From Pseudorhodobacter sp. (GTDB lineage Bacteria; Pseudomonadota; Alphaproteobacteria; Rhodobacterales; Rhodobacteraceae), in NCBI GenBank assembly GCA_014378345.1, contig JACMNW010000341.1, positions 1 to 12,919 of the forward strand: 12,919 nt of DNA, written 5' to 3'. Of this stretch, positions 1-7,892 are shown one piece after another. Each line of letters begins with the position of its first letter. Positions within the stretch are counted from its first letter, which is position 1. The notes under the pieces are model-generated. The model saw only the letters and a list, made by a program, of their open reading frames with translations, searched no databases and was not told the origin of the DNA. The position numbers and the translations under genes were made by a program.

Positions 1-44
1 CGCGCTTCGCCGCGGCCAAAGGGGGTTACTTCCAGCACGGTCAC
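1..44 (-). CDS. Possible 5' end of a downstream gene (partial, unidentified)
   Basis: Directly after the TAG stop of the macroglobulin gene, the minus strand reads GTG ACC GTG CTG and stays open to the window edge. The 14 complete codons translate as VTVLEVTPFGRGEA. A GTG touching the preceding stop is typical of translational coupling within an operon. There is no strong Shine-Dalgarno; only a weak purine-rich AAGG lies about 15 nt upstream, inside the macroglobulin gene. In many proteobacteria the gene after a bacterial alpha-2-macroglobulin is pbpC (penicillin-binding protein 1C). That makes pbpC the first guess, but these residues carry no recognisable motif and no membrane segment. The true start could also lie outside the window, leaving this stretch untranslated. 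Confidence 0.3.
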   Translation of the reverse strand, partial: MTVLEVTPFGRGEA

Positions 45-3000
45 CTACCGCGCGCCGACCTTCAGCCCGGCCAGCGATGCCGCCTTGCCATCCAGCGTGT
101 AGTAGCTTCGCGTGATGGAATAGCCGTTGCCGCCTGCAGGCTCCGGATCGGTTGGCACCCCGTAGACGGTGACGGTTATCGGAATGCTGGCCTTGGACCC
201 GTTTTCCAAAACAATCGGGGCAGTTTGCGCATCCAACACCCGCACCAATGGCCCGGTCGCGGCTTGGCCATCAATGGTGATCCCGTCCAGCCCCGCGCCG
301 TCAATCAGCGCATTCGCCGCCAGCAGCGCCCATGTTGCCTCTTGCGTCGACAGCGAATTGCCCGCCGCCGCAATGCGGTTGGTTAACGCTTCACGGTCGA
401 TTGCGGTTGAACCGGCCTCCATCGCCAGCGTCAGCACCGCCGCCGCATCACGGTAATTGGTGCCGTAATCGGCGCGGTAGATCTGTTCGATATCAGGCCC
501 TTGCAGTGCATCCAACTTTGCCCCAGCCTTGCGGAACATCGCATCTGCCCGCACTTGGTCGCCGTAGCTGGCAAGCGCTGCGCCAAGCTGGGCTTGGGCG
601 ATTGGCGTCGCAAAGGCATCGCCCTTCACATCGGCATAATAGCGCAAATCGCCCACCGCTGCCGCCCCTTCGCGGGCCAGCACCATTAACGCATAAGCAA
701 GCGCCTCGCCGCCATTGTCAAAATCAGCTTGGTAATTGACTTGATTGCGCAGGTTATCCAGCGCTTGGCGGAAGGCGATGTCGGGCACTGCAAAGCCATT
801 TGCCTTTGCCCGGCTCAGGAAATCAGTGACGTAGGCATCAAGCCAGAAGTCACCTGAACCGGGCGACCAAAGACCAAAGGCACCGGATGACGATTGGTTT
901 GACAGAACCTCAGACACGGCCTGTTCAACCCGTTCCTTGATGTTGTCCGCGCCCTTCAATTGCATGGCCTGTGCCATTTGATCAAAGTAAATCAGTGGCA
1001 GCGCTTTGGAGGTGATCTGTTCCGTACAGCCGTAGGGGTACCGGTCCAGCGATGCGAGCAGCCCCGGCGCGTTCAGCCGCGCAATTGGCCCGATGGCGAG
1101 GGACGCTTTGGCAGACCCAGCGTCCAGCCCAGCAAACGCCGCCTGATCAAAGGTAAGGTTTTGCCCCGCCGCCAGATCAAGCCGCGTGGTACGGGCTATT
1201 TCCGGATCATTGGTTTGCACAGGCACTTGCAGCGTTTTTTTCAGCACCTTGCCGTCCGGTGTGGTCAGCGCGATGTCGATGTTGTAAAGCCCCGCCGCAT
1301 TTGCCGTAACCGGCACCGCAAACACCATCTTGCCCTTGTCGGCCAGATCAAAGCCGGACGGCACGTCGCCGAGTGTCACGCCAGCTGAGGATACATCCAA
1401 CCCCATACGCCCCGATGGCCCAGTGGCATGCACTATTTCCAAAAGCACGCGGCTGGTATCGCCTGGCGCTAGGAACCTTGGCAGACTTGCCGTGACGACA
1501 ACCGGATCGCGCACCAGCACATCTGCCGAGGCTTGACCCACGCCCTTGGCAGACCATGCCACCGCCATCACTTTGACCGTGCCATTGAACGCGGGCAGAT
1601 CGAACGTGGCATGTGCCAAGCCATCCGCCCCCACCTGCACCGGGCCGCTAAAGTAGGCGACCAATTCTTCGGTGGGCGGTGGTGATTGCAGACGCGCCTG
1701 CGCCCCCGCATCGCCGCCAGACCGGACCGTGCCTTCCGCACCGTTCATCCCGTCAATCAAGCGGCCATAAATATCACGAATGCCAACGCCAAGTTTGCGC
1801 TGGCCAAAGTAGTGGTCTGATGGATCGGGCGCTGCAAACCCGGTCAGGTTCAAGATACCCACATCGACGGCGGCAACGGTCACATAAGCGGTGTCGCCAG
1901 CCTCAACGCCTGCCACACGCACAGCCACATTCAGCGGCCCGCGCGGGGCAGCCTCGGGCGCGGTTTCAATCGTTGCGGTCAACTGACGCGCCCCCGGATC
2001 GACGCCCGCGTGGGTAAGCCCCAGCGCCCGCGCCGGGTTGCGGCCAGCGGCCACATCCATTGGTCGCAAAACCGAGGCTGTGACGTAAACCCCCGCACCC
2101 CATTCGTCAGTAACGGGCAGGGTCACGATATTTTCGCCCTCTTTCACCTCAACTGCCTGCATCGCAATCAGACGGTTCGACAAGACGGTTATCAAGGCCG
2201 TCCCCGCCGCCCTTGGCACAATCCGCAATGTCGCCGTATCGCCCGGTTTGTAAGCGGGTTTATCAAGCGACAGTTCCAGCGTATCCGGCGTTGCCGATAC
2301 ATCGGCAGGCGCATACCACCCGGCATAAAAGGTGGTGGATGTGGCCGCAGGCACGCCGTCTGTGCGTTCAACTACCAACTCGTACTCACCCCAAGTGACA
2401 GCACCTGCAATCTCGGTCGGTGCGGTGCCCAAATCAGCCACGCCTTCGGCTGCAACAGACCGGCTGACCACAGGTTCCCAATTCCAGCTGCCATAGCTTT
2501 GGTACCACTGATAATCGGTCTCTATCCGCGTCAGCACCCATTTCACCTTCATCGGGGTCAAGGCTTCGTCGGGGCCAACGCCGATCAGGATAAAGCGTGC
2601 GTCTTCGCCTTCGCCGACCACGCCGTCAAACTGTGGCTTCACGCCGATCATCGCGATCGAAGGCGCAAGCCTTTCGGTAACTTGAGGTTCCACCGGCGGG
2701 CCTGAGCCTTCGGCCACACGCACCGTTATGCGCGCCTCTAGCGGGCGACCGGGGTCTGCCACATCAGGCAGGGTCACGGGCACCAAAGCCTCGCCATCAG
2801 CCCCGGTCGTCTGCCCTGTTTCAAACACCGCCAATTGCGCATCAAACGGCGTATCATAGCGGCCAAATACATAGCCGGGATGGCTTGCCAGACCGTCTGC
2901 CGCGCGCAGCAATGTCTCCCCCTCAATCGCTAAATTGGCCCCCGGCGCGCCAAACAGATAGCGGGCGGAAACGGTCAGGTCCGGCACATCACCCAGCCGC

Positions 3001-5147
3001 AAGGGGCCGTCGGCAATGGCCAGATCAAAATCAATCCGTTCAGGCAGAAAGTCTTCGACCAAGAAGGTGCCAGACGTAAGTGCTGCCGCTTCAAGATCGG
3101 CGAACAGTTCCAACCGCCAAACACCGCGCGGGGCTGTGCCTGCGATCGGCAACGAAAACACATGGCCGCCAGCACCACCATCTGCCGCCAGTTGGCGCGA
3201 ATATTCCACGCCGTCAGGGCGCATCAGAACCGCAGTCAATGGTAAGCCCGCAACAGCCGCTGATTGCGCATCGCGCGCCAAAGCCGTTGCATAAACCGTC
3301 TCGCCCGCGCGGTACGCCCCGCGATCTGTGGTCAGGAAAACATCCACTGGCGGGGCAGCTTCGCGCCCTTCAACGCCGCGATCAGACAGATCAAACTCGG
3401 GGTCTGTCAGTGACAGGAAGGCAAGATCATCCGCCCCATCTTTTGCTACAACCATTGCCGGGGCCGCGCCGCCCGTGCCGCGCGTCAGGCCGGCAGGGAA
3501 ATTGGCATAGCCCATCGCATCGGTCGTAGCCGTTCCCAGTACGGTATTAGCGCGGTTCAACAGGTCCACCGAAATGCCTTCCTTAGCGCCGGCGGTGCCA
3601 AGCGACCGCACAAACACATGCAGTCCGTCAACGCCGCTCATCGTGGTAAGGCCCAGATCCGACACCACAAACCATTGCCAAGCCGCCCCCACAACGTAGG
3701 GGTCAACGCCCGGAACGGCGGCTTTCAGCGCGTAAATTCCGGCAGGCATCCCCTTTAGTGCGTCGTCCATCGGCAGCCGAGTGGTGACATCCTTGTTGAC
3801 GTCTTGCCCCACCTCGGCCGTGCCTTGCCACAGGGTTTCACCCACGGCGTCGGTAAAATATTCCTCTTGGTATTGCTGCATAGGGGCGGCGAAATAGTCT
3901 TCTTGAATGGCACGCAAAAGGTTGCGGTCGGTCACTTGGAAAAGCGTCAGATCAAGCTTTGTGGTGTTGACCGTTTCCACGGGAATCGATGCCCCACCAA
4001 GGCGCGGCAGCACATAAGCGCGACCTGCAAAGCGCACGCCGGGGCTGCGGTCGCGCACATAGGCGGTCAGCGGGACAGATTTCGCCAGCGTTTGCCCATC
4101 GGCGGCAGGCAACCCTTCGCGGAAGGTGAAGGTATAGCGCTTGCCATGCTCCACCCCTTCGACGCAAATCTGGTTGGTTCCCACGGCTTCCACGGTCAGG
4201 CCCGGCTCATCCAGCTGCACAAAGCTGGAATAATCGACCCCCGTCGTGAACAGCGGTTCGGTGAAATTGGCACAAACACGCGGACGCACGGAATCCGACT
4301 GCACTTCGTTATCTGCAATGCGGAAGCCGTATTTGCCAATGGCCGTGTCCAGCAGGGCGGCAGTGTCATCGCGCGGCTGCAAAGCCTGCGCCAGACGCAA
4401 GGCCTGCACCGTATCGCGGCCCCGGTCGATGCTTTCCAGCGCCGCCCCCATGGTCACCAGTATCGAATGGCGCAACGCAGGTGTTTCGGCCCGCAAATAG
4501 GCGTTGATCGCGGCACTATAGGCGCGCTCACGGTAGCTGCGCTGATTGTCACTGTTGGGCTGGCCCGCCAGCAACAACAGGCGGGCATAATCAGCCCAGG
4601 TTTCTGGCAAATCAGTCAGGTTGATCGCAGCCCCGGTAAAGCGGCTGGCCAATTCGGCATCGCCATTTGCTTCGGCATCAAGGGCTGCTTGCAGATGTTC
4701 TTCTGCGGTAAAATCATTGGTGACATGGGTGTTGCCCAGACCATTCGCTTGTTCAAACGCAGCCGTCACTTCCCAATCCGGCACAAACGGCAGTTCAGAC
4801 CGACGCAATGCCGCGCGGTCTGCGGCCCCGGCATCGGCCTTGATCAAAATACCCGAATAGGCCCCCAAAAAGAACGCAGGCGCACCGTGGCCAGTCTTTG
4901 AGAAGCAAGAGTTATTGTTGGTGTTAAAGGTAAACGCTGTGCAGCTTTGGTTAACAGCGCAAGCACGTTCACAAGCCTCCAAGGTCGTATCAAACGCAGA
5001 CGCGATATCACCACCCGGCAGGTCGGCATCCTGGCTTAGAACAAAGCGTTTTTCGGGAATAAAATCTTGCGCCGGGGCCATCCCCGCAAACATCAGACCA
5101 AGGCCAACACAAAGACCGGCCAAAGGGCGGCGCGCAAAATAAGTCAT
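45..5147 (-). CDS. Alpha-2-macroglobulin family protein with N-terminal PAN/Apple-like domain
   Basis: The product is a secreted protease trap of 1700 residues. Proteases cleave its bait region, the protein collapses, and a buried thioester is exposed that binds the protease covalently. The N-terminus is a Sec signal peptide (basic start, hydrophobic core about 9-22, signal peptidase I site APA at 24-26). No lipobox is present, so a soluble periplasmic protein is predicted, unlike the lipoprotein form in E. coli. Residues about 31-104 resemble a PAN/Apple domain, with cysteines at 58, 62, 69 and 81 and a CxAFTFN motif. Macroglobulin domains follow, including an MG2-like segment near 602-700 (DVFLTTDRGAYRAGE) and a conserved PxFNGTVKVMAVAW block near 1185. 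The thioester motif CTEQ lies at 1374-1377 and looks intact, followed by the helical thioester-domain fold. I chose the ATG at 5147 rather than the longer frame to 5225, because GGAGG sits 6 nt upstream and the signal peptide starts there. The gene diverges from the kinase gene, and a nested inverted repeat occupies its leader. The family call is firm; the PAN call is from cysteine spacing. Confidence 0.95.
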   Translation of the reverse strand: MTYFARRPLAGLCVGLGLMFAGMAPAQDFIPEKRFVLSQDADLPGGDIASAFDTTLEACERACAVNQSCTAFTFNTNNNSCFSKTGHGAPAFFLGAYSGILIKADAGAADRAALRRSELPFVPDWEVTAAFEQANGLGNTHVTNDFTAEEHLQAALDAEANGDAELASRFTGAAINLTDLPETWADYARLLLLAGQPNSDNQRSYRERAYSAAINAYLRAETPALRHSILVTMGAALESIDRGRDTVQALRLAQALQPRDDTAALLDTAIGKYGFRIADNEVQSDSVRPRVCANFTEPLFTTGVDYSSFVQLDEPGLTVEAVGTNQICVEGVEHGKRYTFTFREGLPAADGQTLAKSVPLTAYVRDRSPGVRFAGRAYVLPRLGGASIPVETVNTTKLDLTLFQVTDRNLLRAIQEDYFAAPMQQYQEEYFTDAVGETLWQGTAEVGQDVNKDVTTRLPMDDALKGMPAGIYALKAAVPGVDPYVVGAAWQWFVVSDLGLTTMSGVDGLHVFVRSLGTAGAKEGISVDLLNRANTVLGTATTDAMGYANFPAGLTRGTGGAAPAMVVAKDGADDLAFLSLTDPEFDLSDRGVEGREAAPPVDVFLTTDRGAYRAGETVYATALARDAQSAAVAGLPLTAVLMRPDGVEYSRQLAADGGAGGHVFSLPIAGTAPRGVWRLELFADLEAAALTSGTFLVEDFLPERIDFDLAIADGPLRLGDVPDLTVSARYLFGAPGANLAIEGETLLRAADGLASHPGYVFGRYDTPFDAQLAVFETGQTTGADGEALVPVTLPDVADPGRPLEARITVRVAEGSGPPVEPQVTERLAPSIAMIGVKPQFDGVVGEGEDARFILIGVGPDEALTPMKVKWVLTRIETDYQWYQSYGSWNWEPVVSRSVAAEGVADLGTAPTEIAGAVTWGEYELVVERTDGVPAATSTTFYAGWYAPADVSATPDTLELSLDKPAYKPGDTATLRIVPRAAGTALITVLSNRLIAMQAVEVKEGENIVTLPVTDEWGAGVYVTASVLRPMDVAAGRNPARALGLTHAGVDPGARQLTATIETAPEAAPRGPLNVAVRVAGVEAGDTAYVTVAAVDVGILNLTGFAAPDPSDHYFGQRKLGVGIRDIYGRLIDGMNGAEGTVRSGGDAGAQARLQSPPPTEELVAYFSGPVQVGADGLAHATFDLPAFNGTVKVMAVAWSAKGVGQASADVLVRDPVVVTASLPRFLAPGDTSRVLLEIVHATGPSGRMGLDVSSAGVTLGDVPSGFDLADKGKMVFAVPVTANAAGLYNIDIALTTPDGKVLKKTLQVPVQTNDPEIARTTRLDLAAGQNLTFDQAAFAGLDAGSAKASLAIGPIARLNAPGLLASLDRYPYGCTEQITSKALPLIYFDQMAQAMQLKGADNIKERVEQAVSEVLSNQSSSGAFGLWSPGSGDFWLDAYVTDFLSRAKANGFAVPDIAFRQALDNLRNQVNYQADFDNGGEALAYALMVLAREGAAAVGDLRYYADVKGDAFATPIAQAQLGAALASYGDQVRADAMFRKAGAKLDALQGPDIEQIYRADYGTNYRDAAAVLTLAMEAGSTAIDREALTNRIAAAGNSLSTQEATWALLAANALIDGAGLDGITIDGQAATGPLVRVLDAQTAPIVLENGSKASIPITVTVYGVPTDPEPAGGNGYSITRSYYTLDGKAASLAGLKVGAR

Positions 5148-5153
5148 CAAAAT

Positions 5154-5158
5154 CCTCC
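5154..5158 (-). promoter_or_regulatory. Ribosome binding site of the macroglobulin gene
   Basis: The minus strand carries GGAGG 6 nt before the ATG at 5147. This strong Shine-Dalgarno fixes the start, and the 26 upstream in-frame residues are therefore not counted as protein. The site lies 2 nt after the end of the nested inverted repeat at 5161-5214. Confidence 0.85.
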
Positions 5159-5160
5159 GG

Positions 5161-5214
5161 GTATCAACGCAAAGAGCGTGGCATGAAGCCACGTTTCTGG
5201 CAAGGCGTTGATAC
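5161..5214. repeat. Nested inverted repeat (10-bp outer arms, 6-bp inner hairpin)
   Basis: The outer arms are GTATCAACGC (5161-5170) and GCGTTGATAC (5205-5214), which are perfect reverse complements. Inside them are CGTGGC (5177-5182) and GCCACG (5188-5193), also perfect, with a 5-nt ATGAA loop. The unpaired internal segments are 6 and 11 nt. In the macroglobulin mRNA the structure would end 2 nt before the GGAGG ribosome site. It could be a leader RNA structure, a pair of operator half-sites 44 bp apart, or a small dispersed palindromic element. There is no U-tract that would make it a normal terminator. The repeat is directly visible; its function is unknown. Confidence 0.8.
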
Positions 5215-5333
5215 GGCGAAAACAACCCATCAGCGTTAAACTGGTATTCATCTTGTTGTTGCTAATGTTCACGCTAACCGGCAAAGCCAGAAGGCTGCGC
5301 CCTGCAAAAATTGCGCGTAAGGACTGTGCCAGA

Positions 5334-7892
5334 ATGGACATTGCAGAAAGGTTTGCCAAAGAAAGAAGGGCGCGCATGGCGGCGGAACGGCTGCTGGAAC
5401 ATAAAAGCCGGGAACTGGTGGTTGCCAATCAAAAATTGTCGCTTCACGCGCGGGGGCTATCCGATCAGATCGTTGAACAGCGGCAGGTGACGAAAGTTGC
5501 GCTGTCAGAGGCAGAGGTGCTGAAAGGCCAAAACGCGCGCTTTCTGTCTGATCTTGAAGTCGCCCATAGCTCTGCGGTCATGGCCGAACGGCGCCTGTGG
5601 GATTCGATTGATACCATCCGGGATGGCTTCGCGGTATTTGACGCCAACCTGAAACTCGTCACCGCCAACGCTGCCTATATGGCGCTGCTAGATGGCCACC
5701 CGATTGCCCCCGGCATTGCGTATTCCGAAATCCTTCGCATCCTTGCCGAAACCCCGCTTATCGATCTGCAGGGCGACACGCCCGAAGACTGGATCGCCGA
5801 TATGCAAGGCCGTCTTGATGGCGACCCGATAGACCCCGTGGTTTTGCCCTTCATCAATGGCACATGGGTCAAACTGGTGGACCGCCGCGCGCGCGACGGC
5901 GATCTGGTGAGCCTTGCTTTGAACATCACCGACCAAATGCGCATCTGGGCCGCTGTTGAAGCGATTCCCGATGGCTTTGTTCTTTTTGACAGAGAGGATC
6001 GTCTTTTGACCTGCAATCAGCGCTACCGCGAGATTTATGCCCAATCTGCACCCGCTATGGTGCCGGGCGCCAAGTTCGAAGACATCCTGCGGCATGGTCT
6101 GGCACAGGGTCAACATTTGGATGCCGTCGGGCGTGAAGAAGACTGGCTTGCTGAACGCATGGAACAACATCGCAACCCAGTGGCTTTGCACGAACAACAG
6201 CTAAGTGACGGGCGATGGCTGCGTGCGCATGATCATCCTACGCCGGATGGGGGCCGTGTGGGATTGAGAGTGGATATATCAGAGATTAAAAATCAACAGG
6301 CGGCGCTGGAAACCGCCCGCACAGCGGCAGAGGCGGCAAATAGGGCGAAATCGGCGTTTCTGGCCAATATGAGCCATGAGATCAGAACGCCCATGAACGG
6401 CGTTGTCGGCATGGCGGAACTGCTGTGCGATACCGATCTTACCGAAGACCAGCGCCTTTTTGCCGAAACCATCCGCTCGTCAGGTGAGGCGCTGTTGGTC
6501 ATCATCAACGACATTCTGGACTATTCCAAGATCGAGGCGGAACGCCTGACCCTTCATCCAGAACCCTTTGATCTGGAACGCACAATCCACGAGGTTGCGA
6601 TGCTGCTGCAACCCCGCGCCCGCGCCAAGGGACTGGATTTGATGATCGATTTCGATATGTTCCTTCCAACAAGATACATCGGCGATCCGGGCCGTTTGCG
6701 ACAGGTTTTGACAAACCTTGTTGGCAACGCAGTGAAATTTACCGAAACCGGGCATGTTCTGATCCGCGTCGTCGGGCTAGAGGTAGATGAGGGTAGGCAG
6801 CAGCTGCATGTCACGGTGGAAGATACCGGAATTGGCATTGCTGCCGAGAATCTTGATCATGTGTTTGGCGAATTCAACCAGGTTGTAAGCCAAACCAACC
6901 GCAAGTTTGAAGGCACTGGCCTTGGCCTTGCCATCACCCAAAAGTTGATTGAACGGATGGGCGGTGCGGTTTGGGTCGATAGTGAATTTGGCAAAGGTTC
7001 CAGCTTTGGTTTCCGCCTGACGCTTGCTGTGGCCGATGATGAAGCCGCATCGCAAACCCCGATCAACCTGCGCCGCGCGCTGGTGGTCGATGATCAATTC
7101 ATCAACCGCACCATTTTGGAACGCCAGCTTGTGCCTTGTGGTATTGCCGTGACCCTGTGCCGGTCGGGTGCCGAAGCATTGGCGATGCTGGACAAAGATG
7201 AGGCCTATGATGTGGTGATCACCGATCACGATATGCCCGAAATGGATGGCATAACGCTGGCCGAACGCATTCAGATGCGGGGGCTGACGATGCCAATCAT
7301 GCTGCTGTCATCCAACCCGTCAATACGAAGGGAAAGCGAAAGTCCGGCAAAGCTGGCCTCAATCCTGCAAAAACCGATATTGCGATCCGAACTTTACCGC
7401 AGGCTGCAAGCATTAACCGCACCTGTGGCACCCGTAGCCTTGGTCATGGCCCCAGTTGCCGTCCCGCAAGGTGCGCGTATCATGCGCGTTCTGGCGGCGG
7501 AGGATAACCGCACTAACCAGTTGGTGTTCCGAAAAATGGTCAAGGACATGGATATAGAGTTGACCTTCGCCAACAACGGGCGCGAGGCAGTGGAGCTTTA
7601 CCAAAGCATCAACCCCGACATGATCTTCATGGATATCTCAATGCCAGAAATGGACGGCCGTGAAGCCGCCACCGCCATCCGCACACTGGAGGCGGGCGGC
7701 AAATGGCATGTGCCCATCGTGGCTCTGACCGCTCATGCCATGGATGGCGATTCCGACAGCATTTTTGCCGCAGGAATTGACCGCTACATGACCAAACCCC
7801 TGCGCAAATCTGCCATCACTGGCGCACTGATTGAATTCAGCCCAGCAGATGCGCGTCCGGTACAGCCAGAGAAGGCAATGACTGGAACTTAA
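5334..7892 (+). CDS. Soluble hybrid histidine kinase, PAS-PAS-HisKA-HATPase-REC-REC
   Basis: This is an 852-residue multi-step phosphorelay kinase. Residues 1-85 are charged and probably coiled coil. Two related PAS-like (PAS_7 type) repeats follow at about 86-200 and 204-318, marked by TIRDGFAVFDA and AIPDGFVLFDR. HisKA carries the phospho-acceptor H348 in SHEIRTP. The ATPase domain has its N box around N465 (NLVGNAVKF), G1 DTGIG at 497-501 and G2 GTGLGLA at 527-533. The first receiver (about 580-693) has acidic D586/D587, phospho-acceptor D631 and K680. The second (about 716-834) has E723/D724, D767, T799 and K821. Both receivers look catalytically complete. No membrane segment or HPt domain is present, so a cytosolic sensor passing phosphate to a separate phosphotransferase is inferred. 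I chose the ATG at 5334 because MDIAERFAKERRAR matches how I remember this rhodobacteral kinase family starting; the frame is also open upstream to a TTG at 5208. The signal sensed cannot be read from the sequence. Confidence 0.93.
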   Translation: MDIAERFAKERRARMAAERLLEHKSRELVVANQKLSLHARGLSDQIVEQRQVTKVALSEAEVLKGQNARFLSDLEVAHSSAVMAERRLWDSIDTIRDGFAVFDANLKLVTANAAYMALLDGHPIAPGIAYSEILRILAETPLIDLQGDTPEDWIADMQGRLDGDPIDPVVLPFINGTWVKLVDRRARDGDLVSLALNITDQMRIWAAVEAIPDGFVLFDREDRLLTCNQRYREIYAQSAPAMVPGAKFEDILRHGLAQGQHLDAVGREEDWLAERMEQHRNPVALHEQQLSDGRWLRAHDHPTPDGGRVGLRVDISEIKNQQAALETARTAAEAANRAKSAFLANMSHEIRTPMNGVVGMAELLCDTDLTEDQRLFAETIRSSGEALLVIINDILDYSKIEAERLTLHPEPFDLERTIHEVAMLLQPRARAKGLDLMIDFDMFLPTRYIGDPGRLRQVLTNLVGNAVKFTETGHVLIRVVGLEVDEGRQQLHVTVEDTGIGIAAENLDHVFGEFNQVVSQTNRKFEGTGLGLAITQKLIERMGGAVWVDSEFGKGSSFGFRLTLAVADDEAASQTPINLRRALVVDDQFINRTILERQLVPCGIAVTLCRSGAEALAMLDKDEAYDVVITDHDMPEMDGITLAERIQMRGLTMPIMLLSSNPSIRRESESPAKLASILQKPILRSELYRRLQALTAPVAPVALVMAPVAVPQGARIMRVLAAEDNRTNQLVFRKMVKDMDIELTFANNGREAVELYQSINPDMIFMDISMPEMDGREAATAIRTLEAGGKWHVPIVALTAHAMDGDSDSIFAAGIDRYMTKPLRKSAITGALIEFSPADARPVQPEKAMTGT

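Larger units (their letters stand above)
5148..5333. other. Divergent intergenic region between the macroglobulin and kinase genes
   Basis: These 186 bases separate two divergently oriented starts and should hold both promoters and leaders. The left part contains the nested inverted repeat (5161-5214) next to the macroglobulin ribosome site. The right part contains AAGGA at 5319-5323, 10 nt before the kinase ATG, a usable but slightly distant ribosome site. I could not place a convincing -35/-10 pair on either strand; TTGTTG at 5253 and GCTAAT at 5261 are suggestive but badly spaced. The kinase frame stays open leftward to a TTG at 5208 and would encode a hydrophobic segment if translated. 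Confidence 0.7.

Noticed and set aside
2010..2705. 231-codon open frame on the plus strand
   Set aside because: It is antisense to the macroglobulin, with a low-complexity Arg/His/Gly-rich product and no motif.
3804..4901. 365-codon open frame on the plus strand
   Set aside because: It is antisense to the macroglobulin gene. The composition is that of a shadow frame, and there is no credible start context or domain.
5161..5214. The nested inverted repeat as an intrinsic terminator
   Set aside because: It sits upstream of the gene it would be transcribed with and lacks a U-run on either strand. A leader structure or operator fits better.
5688..6197. 169-codon open frame on the minus strand
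   Set aside because: It is antisense to the PAS repeats of the kinase, where the plus-strand frame has clear domain homology.
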